Positions 51,835-59,959 of a DNA stretch of 64,000 nt are shown piece after piece. Both the position numbers and the translations under genes were made by a program. The stretch's first letter is position 1, and each line of letters starts with the position of its first letter. This DNA comes from Thermoplasmata archaeon. GTDB taxonomy: Archaea > Thermoplasmatota > Thermoplasmata > Thermoplasmatales > Thermoplasmataceae. The stretch covers positions 62,001 through 126,000 of the forward strand of contig JAJZXS010000048.1 of the NCBI GenBank assembly GCA_021806295.1. Reading direction: 5' to 3'. The notes under the pieces were generated by a model, which was not told where the DNA came from, searched no databases, and saw only the letters and a list, made by a program, of their open reading frames with translations.

Positions 51835-52566
51835 CTACAGTAGATTTAAACCTGATACGAATTCCACTGTTTTCATCACCGGTTCAGTAAAGGAATAATC
51901 TATGCTTCTGTAATACTCGTTCATAACCTCCTTCTTAACATTGAATTTTTTTGAATTCAACTCAACAGCATCCTTAATATACCTTTTTGATTCCTCTATA
52001 CGCCCGTTAAGGTAATTTACCATGCCATCGTCCACATTTGTGTCCTTTGCTGCAGCTGAAACGGCATACACGGGATACATGCTGTACTGTTTTGAGAATT
52101 CCAGGCCGGTATCCATTAATATGTTGAGGTTTCCAGAATACGCTTCTATAGCATCATCACCAATAATCAGTGCATAATCTGCTGTTTTCAAAAGACTGCC
52201 GGGGTCAGAATATTTTGATTCTGAGATTTCATATGATAATCCCATTCTGTCCAGAACAAGTTTTAGATAAAGCTCAGTGGTTTTGGTCAGGGATGTCGCA
52301 TTTATTTTCATATTATCCTTTAAATGATCAAGTTTTGACACAAGAAGTGTGGATACTGTGTTCGCCCTGGAATGTATGTTCATGCTCTTAATGAGTTTCA
52401 GTTTATCCCTATTTTTTATATACGAAACAAGGGATACCATACCTATTTCTATGCCCCCAGCTAATAAATATTTAAGATTCTCCGCAGCACTATTCCTTAC
52501 AGTCTGACCTGCAGGAAATGCCATATAAAGCGGGTCTGAGTGTGATAAATTAATGAGCCCTATCAT
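51835..52566 (-). CDS. mqnA: Chorismate dehydratase-like protein (MqnA family)
   Basis: MqnA-fold proteins convert chorismate to 3-enolpyruvylbenzoate, the entry reaction of the futalosine pathway. The periplasmic-binding-protein-like two-lobed structure is implied by the alternating strands around GLINLSHSDPLY, GGIEIGMVSLVSYI and ADYALIIGDDAI (about residues 130-145), a typical DYALIIGD element of MqnA/MqnD. At 243 residues it is somewhat short (usual 260-280). It lies between mqnE (1-bp gap) and mqnC in the same direction, which strongly supports the assignment, but distinguishing MqnA from MqnD by sequence alone is not fully certain. Confidence 0.8.
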   Translation of the reverse strand: MIGLINLSHSDPLYMAFPAGQTVRNSAAENLKYLLAGGIEIGMVSLVSYIKNRDKLKLIKSMNIHSRANTVSTLLVSKLDHLKDNMKINATSLTKTTELYLKLVLDRMGLSYEISESKYSDPGSLLKTADYALIIGDDAIEAYSGNLNILMDTGLEFSKQYSMYPVYAVSAAAKDTNVDDGMVNYLNGRIEESKRYIKDAVELNSKKFNVKKEVMNEYYRSIDYSFTEPVMKTVEFVSGLNLL

Positions 52567-52567
52567 T

Positions 52568-53674
52568 TTAATAGTACTCCTTGATATTATAAAAGGTATC
52601 TCTCAACGCAGGAACCTTTCCTATTTCCTCCACCATATGATTAAGTTCTTCCACGCTTCCAGAAGTTTTTCTGTTTGTTGCGCCGAAAACCTTCTCGCTG
52701 AATGCGGTGCCCACAAGATCGCTTCCACCTGACATCAGTGCCACCTGTGCCAGCTCCTTGCCCAAAGCAACCCAGTAAACACTTATATTTCGTATGGATT
52801 TTCCCAGTATTGCCCTTGCCAGAGCATAAACCTTTATATCCTTATCACCTGAACCAGGCATCCTGACCTTTCCCATCTTGTACAGGGGCGTATTTTCAAT
52901 GCTGAATTTCAATGGAATGAATGACAGGAATCCGGGCTGTTCAAGTTGGTTATTCCTTAATCTGATCATATGGTTTATAATATCATCATATCCCTCCACA
53001 GTTCCATAGGTCATTGTTGAATTACCCTTAATTCCGAGGCTGTGAATCAGTTTGGCGTCTTCCAGCCATTTTTCTCCGGATATCTTTTCAGGTGTTGTAA
53101 TCTGCTTTCTTATATCTTCATTAAATATCTCGGCACCACCACCTGTATGTGCATCCATTCCGGCTTTCCTGAATCTGTCTATTACTTCAGGTATTGAATT
53201 CCCTGTTGTTCTTGCTATGAAATCTATTTCAGGTATTGTGAACGTCTTTAGTGTTATATTGGGAAGGACCTTTTTAACCTCTCTGAATATATTTTCATAG
53301 TATTCTATGCTTAAATCAGGATTAAACCCACCTACAATATGTATCTCGGTAACATTGAGTTCTTTTGCTTTCATGGCCTCATTATGTACATCTTCAACTG
53401 ATAATTCAAATCCCTTTTCCGGGTTGTATTTCTTTATTTTATACGGGACATAATAGGCGCATATAGGACATGAGGCAGTGCAGTAATTTGAATAATTTAT
53501 ATTATAAGAGACAGCATATGAAACCCTGTCCCCAACTTCAAGTGATGTCAGGGAATCCCCCAGTGACATCAGAGAATAAATATCCATATCAAGTAATTCC
53601 TTAGCATCCTTTTCAGTAATCTCTTTGCTCTTCAGGTAATCATACCAGTAATTGTTACTATAGGCCATTGACAT
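52568..53674 (-). CDS. mqnE: Aminofutalosine synthase
   Basis: MqnE is the radical SAM enzyme that joins 3-enolpyruvylbenzoate to SAM-derived adenosine. Its cluster motif is CTASCPICAY (C-x3-C-x2-C). The family marker GGGAEIFNEDIRKQI and the segment FLSFIPLKFSIENTPLYKMG are present. It has 368 residues. It is the first gene of the mqnE-mqnA-mqnC cluster, with only one base between it and mqnA. The deaminase and hydrolase (MqnB) and MqnD steps are not encoded here and must be elsewhere. Confidence 0.9.
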   Translation of the reverse strand: MSMAYSNNYWYDYLKSKEITEKDAKELLDMDIYSLMSLGDSLTSLEVGDRVSYAVSYNINYSNYCTASCPICAYYVPYKIKKYNPEKGFELSVEDVHNEAMKAKELNVTEIHIVGGFNPDLSIEYYENIFREVKKVLPNITLKTFTIPEIDFIARTTGNSIPEVIDRFRKAGMDAHTGGGAEIFNEDIRKQITTPEKISGEKWLEDAKLIHSLGIKGNSTMTYGTVEGYDDIINHMIRLRNNQLEQPGFLSFIPLKFSIENTPLYKMGKVRMPGSGDKDIKVYALARAILGKSIRNISVYWVALGKELAQVALMSGGSDLVGTAFSEKVFGATNRKTSGSVEELNHMVEEIGKVPALRDTFYNIKEYY

Positions 53675-53718
53675 AACTGATATATTGTTATTAAAAATAA
53701 ATAATTATTCATATATTT

Positions 53719-53841
53719 TTAAAGATCTATCCTGGCATCGGTATAAAAAGCTGTGAGGGCATTATCAAGAAGTATCACATTTTCTGGCATAAATGGGTTA
53801 TTGACCCCTTTCGGTACCATAATAATAGAATGAGTTGACAT
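53719..53841 (-). CDS. Possible 40-residue ORF between mqnE and cbiB
   Basis: A short frame starting at ATG 53841 encodes a compact, protein-like sequence ending in NALTAFYTDARIDL. It could be a small independent gene at the end of the cob operon or the tail of a decayed gene, since the same frame is open further upstream into cbiB. No ribosome-binding or correctly spaced TATA element is evident. A different 34-codon frame overlaps the cbiB stop as ATGA but looks random. Function is unknown and coding status doubtful. Confidence 0.25.
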   Translation of the reverse strand: MSTHSIIMVPKGVNNPFMPENVILLDNALTAFYTDARIDL

Positions 53842-53881
53842 AAATATATCATATTTAATATTACTTTCAGAATAGATGCCC

Positions 53882-54838
53882 TCATAAAATGACAAGAAGA
53901 TGTATAAAAAATAGTATAGCAATAACAGGAATAACAAATAAAATGAGAAATATTAGAGCTGACAGATAGTATATATTCATAGCCTTCCTGATATCACCGA
54001 CTTCTGGCTGTTGCCCCTGGGCGTTAATTATATACTCACCCGTTTTTTCCAGTCTAACATTTAACACTGATGCCATGGATCCAATACTGTATCCAGCATT
54101 CAGGCTATCGGTTGTATTAATAATCCTGATCTTGCCAGTACTGTATCCCATCAGAAAAGCACTGAGTCTGAATATTCCTGGCACCATTCTGGAACCGAAA
54201 AAATTTATGATAGAATCTCCGATTGCAGTGCACCTCCCAATCTCATAATACTCTGAATCCCTGTATGCAATATTGGAATCCATTGTATTTATTACCCTGG
54301 ACGCAAGAGCACCGGCCAGTCCAAGAAATGAATAGAAAAATAATGGTGTTAGATACCCATCAACAAATCCTTCTGCTATGGTTTCTATGGATGCAGATGC
54401 AATGCCATGCACATCCATATTGTCTGTTGGCCTTCTCACAACCATGGATGTATGTTTTCTGGCCATGATGATATCATTATCCGTTATTGAATTCACAATA
54501 CGCCTGATATGCTTCCCCATCGAATTTATGGAAAATGTGCTTTTCAGGAAATATACATATATTATTATAAATATTATTAAAAACAGAATGTTTCCCAGTC
54601 TGTATAAAATATAGAGGACTACTATAACTGGCATTGAGTTCAATATTATAACCCATATCAGAAATAGGCATCCAGACAGTATTCTATTATGGAATCCCAT
54701 AAAATATGGTTTAAATCTAGAAATCGTACGTCCGATTATCACTACAGGATGTATAGCGTTAGGCGGTTCTCCGATAATAATATCTAGCGTAATAGCCAGA
54801 ATAACTATCAATATCAGCAGTTCGGCACCGTTTATCAT
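53882..54838 (-). CDS. cbiB: Adenosylcobinamide-phosphate synthase
   Basis: CbiB joins (R)-1-aminopropanol phosphate to adenosylcobyric acid in the membrane. The 318-residue protein has several hydrophobic helices, a first segment LDIIIGEPPNAIHPVVIIGRTIS that is the family signature (D-x-x-x-G-x-P-x-x-x-H-P-V), and the second block ASIETIAEGFVDGYLTPLFFY containing the acidic residues. It overlaps cbiP by 4 bp (ATGA) and is the last gene of the cobD-cbiP-cbiB operon. The product of CobD, its neighbour, is the direct co-substrate. Confidence 0.93.
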   Translation of the reverse strand: MINGAELLILIVILAITLDIIIGEPPNAIHPVVIIGRTISRFKPYFMGFHNRILSGCLFLIWVIILNSMPVIVVLYILYRLGNILFLIIFIIIYVYFLKSTFSINSMGKHIRRIVNSITDNDIIMARKHTSMVVRRPTDNMDVHGIASASIETIAEGFVDGYLTPLFFYSFLGLAGALASRVINTMDSNIAYRDSEYYEIGRCTAIGDSIINFFGSRMVPGIFRLSAFLMGYSTGKIRIINTTDSLNAGYSIGSMASVLNVRLEKTGEYIINAQGQQPEVGDIRKAMNIYYLSALIFLILFVIPVIAILFFIHLLVIL

Positions 54839-56256
54839 AATACCAGTTTTTCTATCTTTTGCATATCCATACTGTTCGTGAAAACCTTTTCAGTGTATTC
54901 TATGTTCTTTTCCAGTGTTCCACGGTAGTCATCAATATCTGCCTTTAGTATTCTTCTTAGGATATATCTGTTTTCAAATATTCCGTGAATATTTGTGCCG
55001 TAAATGTTTCCATGTACAGACCCCTCAGGCATGCCATCCACAAACGCAAAGGGTTTCTCATTGTTTTCAATAATACGCCCGTAATGTATTTCATATCCAG
55101 TTCCCTGTGAATTTTCTCCGAAAATTCCGGAATTCAGGACGTATTGAACCTTCCCGGTTTGCTTTTTATCCATATATTCTGTTTCAACATCAAGAATGCC
55201 CATGCACTTTATCTCAGTTTCATTTGATTCAACTCTATTCTTGTCCATAATTTTTTTCCCCAGCATCTGATAGCCCCCGCAGATGCCTATTATAGTTTTG
55301 TTTCTGTAAATACTCTTCAATTTTTCAGTTATCCCACTTCTTTCCATATAATGTAAATCCTCAGATACAATTTTTGATCCAGGGAGTATTATGACATCAC
55401 ACTCATCAAGCATTTTGATATTTGAAGCATCTACAAAGGTAAATCCTATATTTAGCAAATAAAATGGGTCCATATCGCTGTAGTTTTCCATGTGTGGATA
55501 TCTTATAACACATATTCTGCTATTATATATCCCCGATTTTGTGTAATTGAGGGAATCTTCACCGGGAAGGGTAAATTCAGAATAGGGTATTACTCCTATT
55601 ACGGTTTTTCCTGTGAGGCGTTCCAGTTTTTCTATACCGTCCCTTAGCATTGATGTACTTCCCCTCATCCTGTTAATAACCAGATATTTCACGAGTTCAC
55701 TATTTTTCATTAGCTTCACTGTCCCATAAAGTGATGCAAAAACGCCTCCCCGTTCTATATCAGAAATAACTATTGCCGGTGTTTTATAAATACTGGAAAC
55801 AAATATATTGGCAAAATCTCTGCCCTCCATATTTATTTCTGCAGCAGAGCCTGCACCCTCGGCTATAATAATATCATATCTACTGGAAAGTTCTCTTAAG
55901 GATTCCTTTATAACGCTTTCTGCATTAGATTTCAGATATTCATAATAATCATTTACTTTCAATGACCCAATGGGTCTACCCTGTACTATTATCTGGGACT
56001 TTCCCATGCCCTCAGGTTTAATCAGAAAAGGGTTCATGTACATTGAAGGCTCTGATCCAGAGGCAATTGCCTGAAGCCATTGGGCACGGGATATCTCTGA
56101 AGAATCAGCCAGAGATACTGAATTTAGTGACATATTTATTGCTTTAAATGGGGCAACGCTGTAACCCTTTCGAGAAAAATATCTGCACAGGGCCATTGCC
56201 ATTGTGCTTTTTCCGGAATCTGAAGCTGTCCCCAGTACCTGTATCATTTTAATCAT
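54835..56256 (-). CDS. cbiP: Cobyric acid synthase (glutamine-hydrolysing)
   Basis: CbiP amidates adenosylcobyrinic acid a,c-diamide at four side chains using glutamine and ATP. The N-terminal synthase domain starts with MIQVLGTASDSGKSTMAMAL (P-loop-like) and PFKAINMSLNS. The C-terminal glutaminase-like domain has Cys in GICGGYQMLG and the TNIHGIFE His motif. At 473 residues it is slightly shorter than most (about 490). It overlaps cobD by 8 bp and cbiB by 4 bp. Adenosylation of the substrate could come from the enzyme at 83-616. Confidence 0.95.
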   Translation of the reverse strand: MIKMIQVLGTASDSGKSTMAMALCRYFSRKGYSVAPFKAINMSLNSVSLADSSEISRAQWLQAIASGSEPSMYMNPFLIKPEGMGKSQIIVQGRPIGSLKVNDYYEYLKSNAESVIKESLRELSSRYDIIIAEGAGSAAEINMEGRDFANIFVSSIYKTPAIVISDIERGGVFASLYGTVKLMKNSELVKYLVINRMRGSTSMLRDGIEKLERLTGKTVIGVIPYSEFTLPGEDSLNYTKSGIYNSRICVIRYPHMENYSDMDPFYLLNIGFTFVDASNIKMLDECDVIILPGSKIVSEDLHYMERSGITEKLKSIYRNKTIIGICGGYQMLGKKIMDKNRVESNETEIKCMGILDVETEYMDKKQTGKVQYVLNSGIFGENSQGTGYEIHYGRIIENNEKPFAFVDGMPEGSVHGNIYGTNIHGIFENRYILRRILKADIDDYRGTLEKNIEYTEKVFTNSMDMQKIEKLVL

Positions 56257-57277
56257 TCAAACCACCTATATACTCCATTATTGATCTGAGAAGAATTACA
56301 TTTTTCCCACGTTTTTTTATGCCTATGCGCATATAATCGCTCCCGAATTCGGGATAGTCATCAAGGATTCTAATCATTATATTCCTTGTTGCAAGGAATT
56401 TTTTCATCTCCATCCCGTTAATTCCCCCAGGAAGCCTGAACGTTACAAAATTAGCTCTGGGAGATCCCACCGGGTCCAGTCCTATTTTTTTCAGTGATTT
56501 TATCATATATTTACGTTCCCTTTCAGTTTTCTCTGGAATACCACTGAAATCCATGCCACAGCTTCTCAGATATAGGAGTGCTGGCTGGCTGATTCTCCAT
56601 GGGTCCAGATTGTTTTCTATACGGCATATATTCTCACATGAAGACAGTATATACGCAAGCCTGAGCCCCGGTATGGAGAGTATCTTGGTTAGTGACCTGC
56701 CTATTACCAGATTATGATACGCCTCTATCAATTCTGCCTCATCCACCTCACGTTTATTTACAAACCAGATAAATGACTCATCAAGAAAAACATCTGCGTT
56801 TTTTCGCAGGCAAATATCAAGAATTTTTATGAGACTGTCTTTACTCATAATCTGTCCTGTGGGGTTGTCCGGGTAAACAAGAAACAAACTATCAAAATTA
56901 TAATATTCTATTATCTCTGGATTTCTGTTTAGAGCATTGAAGGGGAGTTTAATTCTACTGGCATCGGTTCGGGCATAATCGTATTCTGTAAATGCCGGGG
57001 AAATTATTATTGCATTGCCCTTGAGGCCTGCCATATAAAAATGTATAAATGATGTCAATCCGGGAACAATGGCTATATTCCCATTTTTAAATTTATTTTC
57101 TGAAAGTATGGATTTGTAATGTTCAAGATTATTTTCTGGATAATTTTTTATATCCTTTCCATATATTTTCATGTTCTTAACATTGATAAAATCATTCATG
57201 TTGGCGGAAAAATCAAGTACTGATTCCTGCTCTATTCCCTGTTCTTCTGTAAATGTATAAACATCTCCTCCGTGCAT
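56249..57277 (-). CDS. cobD: L-threonine-O-3-phosphate decarboxylase
   Basis: CobD is a PLP enzyme that makes (R)-1-aminopropan-2-yl phosphate, the linker of cobalamin. It belongs to the aminotransferase fold I family and begins with HGGDVYTF...LDFSANMNDF, the CobD-specific opening. The substrate region is VYPDNPTGQIMSK, the PLP lysine is in GRSLTKILSIPGLRLAY, and the C-terminal arginine region is near YMRIGIKKRGKN. The 342-residue length fits. Histidinol-phosphate aminotransferase is the nearest alternative, but the context with cbiP and cbiB favours CobD. Confidence 0.9.
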   Translation of the reverse strand: MHGGDVYTFTEEQGIEQESVLDFSANMNDFINVKNMKIYGKDIKNYPENNLEHYKSILSENKFKNGNIAIVPGLTSFIHFYMAGLKGNAIIISPAFTEYDYARTDASRIKLPFNALNRNPEIIEYYNFDSLFLVYPDNPTGQIMSKDSLIKILDICLRKNADVFLDESFIWFVNKREVDEAELIEAYHNLVIGRSLTKILSIPGLRLAYILSSCENICRIENNLDPWRISQPALLYLRSCGMDFSGIPEKTERERKYMIKSLKKIGLDPVGSPRANFVTFRLPGGINGMEMKKFLATRNIMIRILDDYPEFGSDYMRIGIKKRGKNVILLRSIMEYIGGLND

Positions 57278-57470
57278 TTTTGCTTATGATTATTTATTAT
57301 ATAATTTTATACGGGTTGTTTTTCATTTGTGAAATATATCAGATGATTATATCCATTTAATATGCCTTACATACCATGGCCTTGAATCATAAATCATGAC
57401 ATTTCTGTAGCTACGGGTTGATAGTAATACTTATATAGTCTTTTTAAATACAAATCTCAACTACAGGTTT

Positions 57471-58415
57471 ATGAACCGGAGTATTATTAGTCTGGGCATA
57501 ACATCTGCAATAAGATATCGAAGTGTTAGCATGACGGACCTTTTGGAAGATTTTGAAACAAAAAAAGAGGCAATCAGAGATGAAGTAGAACTCCATATTA
57601 AAAAGCGAGATGAAGCCAATGCAGAAGCGCAGAAGTATGCTAAATTGCGTGATGAATTGAATCAGAAAACTCACGAAATGCGCGAGCAGGCTAAGGAGAA
57701 GATTGCGGAAAAAAATGATTTGATCGAAAAAATCAAAACACTGCGTGACGAGAAAGAAGTTCATTATAAAAATCTGTCCGAATTAAAAAAGAATCTGAGA
57801 GAATACAAATCCTCCATTGGAACAGGCATGGATATAAAGGATATAAAGGCCAAGGAGAAGGAACTCCAGTATCTTGAAAAAAGGCAGCAGACTACAGAGC
57901 TAAAAAAGGATGAGGAAAATAAAATTATTGTGGAAATCAGAAGGCTCACAAACGAAATAAAAAAATCGAAAACCCTCAGAGAACAGGAGCTTTTAAAGAA
58001 TGACACAATAAAGGAACTCACAGACAAAATTAATGAGGAGAGGACAAAGGGAGAGGAGTATAAAAAGCAGATAGAAGACCTATCTAACAGAATATCCCAG
58101 CTCAGTGATGAAATCAATGATGAACTTCAGAAACTTGATGAGGTTCGTAAAGAGGCAGATGAAAAGCACGAAATATTCATTAAATATAGCCAGGAATCGG
58201 AGGCTGAGCACGCCGCATTCATAAAAGCCAAGGGCGAATTAAAAGATATGGAAAAGGCTATATTCTCAATAAGAAACAAGACAAAGGTTACAAGGAAAAA
58301 GGAGAGAGAATCAGAACTTCAGGAGAAAGCTTCAGAACTCTATGAAAAATTCAAGGCTGGAGAACAGCTTACTACTGAAGATCTTTTAATACTCCAAAAG
58401 GCTGGCTTCCTTTAG
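57471..58415 (+). CDS. Archaeal coiled-coil protein (COG1340 type)
   Basis: Nearly all of this 314-residue protein is a Glu/Lys/Asp-rich coiled coil (residues 22-290), ending in a short conserved-looking tail GEQLTTEDLLILQKAGFL. Conserved archaeal coiled-coil proteins of this kind are uncharacterised; they are seen as cytoskeletal or RNA/ribosome-associated structural proteins. TTATATAG at 57431-57438 is about 36 bp before ATG 57471, which would give a short leader; the Met at 57531 (MTDLLEDFE) is a plausible alternative start because the coiled coil begins there. The next gene follows after 2 bp. Confidence 0.8.
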   Translation: MNRSIISLGITSAIRYRSVSMTDLLEDFETKKEAIRDEVELHIKKRDEANAEAQKYAKLRDELNQKTHEMREQAKEKIAEKNDLIEKIKTLRDEKEVHYKNLSELKKNLREYKSSIGTGMDIKDIKAKEKELQYLEKRQQTTELKKDEENKIIVEIRRLTNEIKKSKTLREQELLKNDTIKELTDKINEERTKGEEYKKQIEDLSNRISQLSDEINDELQKLDEVRKEADEKHEIFIKYSQESEAEHAAFIKAKGELKDMEKAIFSIRNKTKVTRKKERESELQEKASELYEKFKAGEQLTTEDLLILQKAGFL

Positions 58416-58417
58416 GT

Positions 58418-58816
58418 ATGAATGGCAGGCTGGCAGGCATATTTTTAATTCTGGCCGGATTTATTATTTTAATTTTGTTGGCACTGGAAGGTCTCGTACA
58501 GTTCGGGATATTCCTGTTTATTCCTTTCGCAGTGAGTACCAGCCCCCTGGCTGTAATACCCTTTATAATGATATTCTCCGGCATTGTTATTTTTTTTATT
58601 TCAGTACCGGTTATTGATAAGGGTAATATGGCTGATCGCTGGCAAAATGAAGGGGATGATGACCGCAATGGCAAAAAATCACAAACCGGTGGCCTTGTAA
58701 TGATCGGCCCAGTACCGATAATATTCGGCAATGACAGGAAATTAATTTATATATCCATGGCTGTGGCTGCCGGCATTATAATTCTTTACATTTTATCCGC
58801 CTTCAATCTTCTATAA
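58418..58816 (+). CDS. Small membrane protein, DUF131/TIGR00304-like
   Basis: This 132-residue protein has three membrane helices: two near residues 6-28 and 40-65, separated by a short loop, and one at the C terminus (residues 108-130). The loop TGGLVMIGPVPIIFGNDRK is the hallmark GG-(V)-x-IGPIPIIFG segment of the archaeal DUF131 family, whose function is unknown. It follows the coiled-coil gene with a 2-bp gap, implying co-transcription, and overlaps the convergent pyrophosphorylase gene by 14 bp. Confidence 0.8.
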   Translation: MNGRLAGIFLILAGFIILILLALEGLVQFGIFLFIPFAVSTSPLAVIPFIMIFSGIVIFFISVPVIDKGNMADRWQNEGDDDRNGKKSQTGGLVMIGPVPIIFGNDRKLIYISMAVAAGIIILYILSAFNLL

Positions 58817-59879
58817 TTTTTGAGGCGAGGGAAACATTATATATTCTGGATTTTCCCATTAAATCCATATCAGGAGCTATTATGCTGTCCAGTATCTCTG
58901 AATCCTCCCCTATTATGCAGTTCCTCATTATAACCGAATTTTTTATCTTTGTCCCGGATTTAACGTTTACATTGTCCATGAGAAGGGAGTTGGTTATTTC
59001 GACATTATCTCCCAGCATTGCATTGTTGTATACCGCAGAACTGGTTATATTCACATTATTTCCGGTCTTAATCCCGCTGCCGATATAACAGCGGTTTATT
59101 CTGGTCTTTTGAAGCCCCACCATATCCATTATTATGTTTTTTCCTCTGATAAAATCCTCACTGTATGACTTCCCGTATTTTTCCACCATAATCTGGTTTG
59201 CAATAATAAGATCATTTGGCCTTCCCGTATCAAGCCACACACCCTTTCCCAGGTATCCATATATATCCACATTGTGTTTCATAAGTTCCGGAAACAGGTC
59301 TTTGGCGAAATCATACGGTATTTTTTCAATATATTCCATAATTTCAGGTTCTATTATATATATGCCCGTATTTGCTATATGAGAAAAGGTCTGGTCCTTA
59401 TCTGGCTTTTCCAGAAATCTCACTATTCTATTATTTTCGAGCTTCACTATGCCGAACTGCCGTGGATCCTCCACCTCTGTAAGCACCACAGTTATTTTGG
59501 CTCCCATATTTTTATGGAATTCAAGTATTTCAGATATGTTAAAATCAGAAAGTATGTCTCCACTCCCAACTATAAATGTATCATCAATAAAGTTAGAAAC
59601 CAATTTTACACTGCCGGCAGTTCCCGCAGGCTCTTTTTCCACTGAAAACAGTATGGTCTGGTCATCATGCCTGTTTTCAATTATGCTCGTTATGAGAGAA
59701 CTGAATTTATAACCCGTTGTAACTATAACATCCTTTATGCCGGCGCTGTAATAAGAATCCAGTAAATACAGCATGCACGGCTTTCCGGCTATGGGTACCA
59801 CCGGTTTAGGGATTGAATATGTTATAGGCCTGAGCCGGGTACCTTTTCCTCCGGCCATAACTACCGCTTTTATAGTCAT
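58803..59879 (-). CDS. NDP-sugar pyrophosphorylase (mannose-1-P guanylyl / glucose-1-P nucleotidyltransferase-like)
   Basis: The N-terminal nucleotidyltransferase domain carries AVVMAGGKGTRLRPITYSIPKP (near residue 5) and the catalytic EKP stretch VRFLEKPDKD. The C-terminal 100 residues (from about 255, NIIMDMVGLQKTRINRCYIG onward) form a left-handed beta-helix of hexapeptide repeats. The product is an activated sugar for protein or lipid glycosylation; GDP-mannose is likely but glucose-1-P or another sugar cannot be excluded. The many N-glycosylation sites in surface proteins of this window fit such a role. It is divergent from the PKD/peptide-binding gene. Confidence 0.85.
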   Translation of the reverse strand: MTIKAVVMAGGKGTRLRPITYSIPKPVVPIAGKPCMLYLLDSYYSAGIKDVIVTTGYKFSSLITSIIENRHDDQTILFSVEKEPAGTAGSVKLVSNFIDDTFIVGSGDILSDFNISEILEFHKNMGAKITVVLTEVEDPRQFGIVKLENNRIVRFLEKPDKDQTFSHIANTGIYIIEPEIMEYIEKIPYDFAKDLFPELMKHNVDIYGYLGKGVWLDTGRPNDLIIANQIMVEKYGKSYSEDFIRGKNIIMDMVGLQKTRINRCYIGSGIKTGNNVNITSSAVYNNAMLGDNVEITNSLLMDNVNVKSGTKIKNSVIMRNCIIGEDSEILDSIIAPDMDLMGKSRIYNVSLASKIIED

Positions 59880-59959
59880 AAAATTGAATAATACCAGTAT
59901 TTATATTATTTTCCATCAGATAAGGAAACCTTAATTATAGAAATTTTAATACACTTTGT

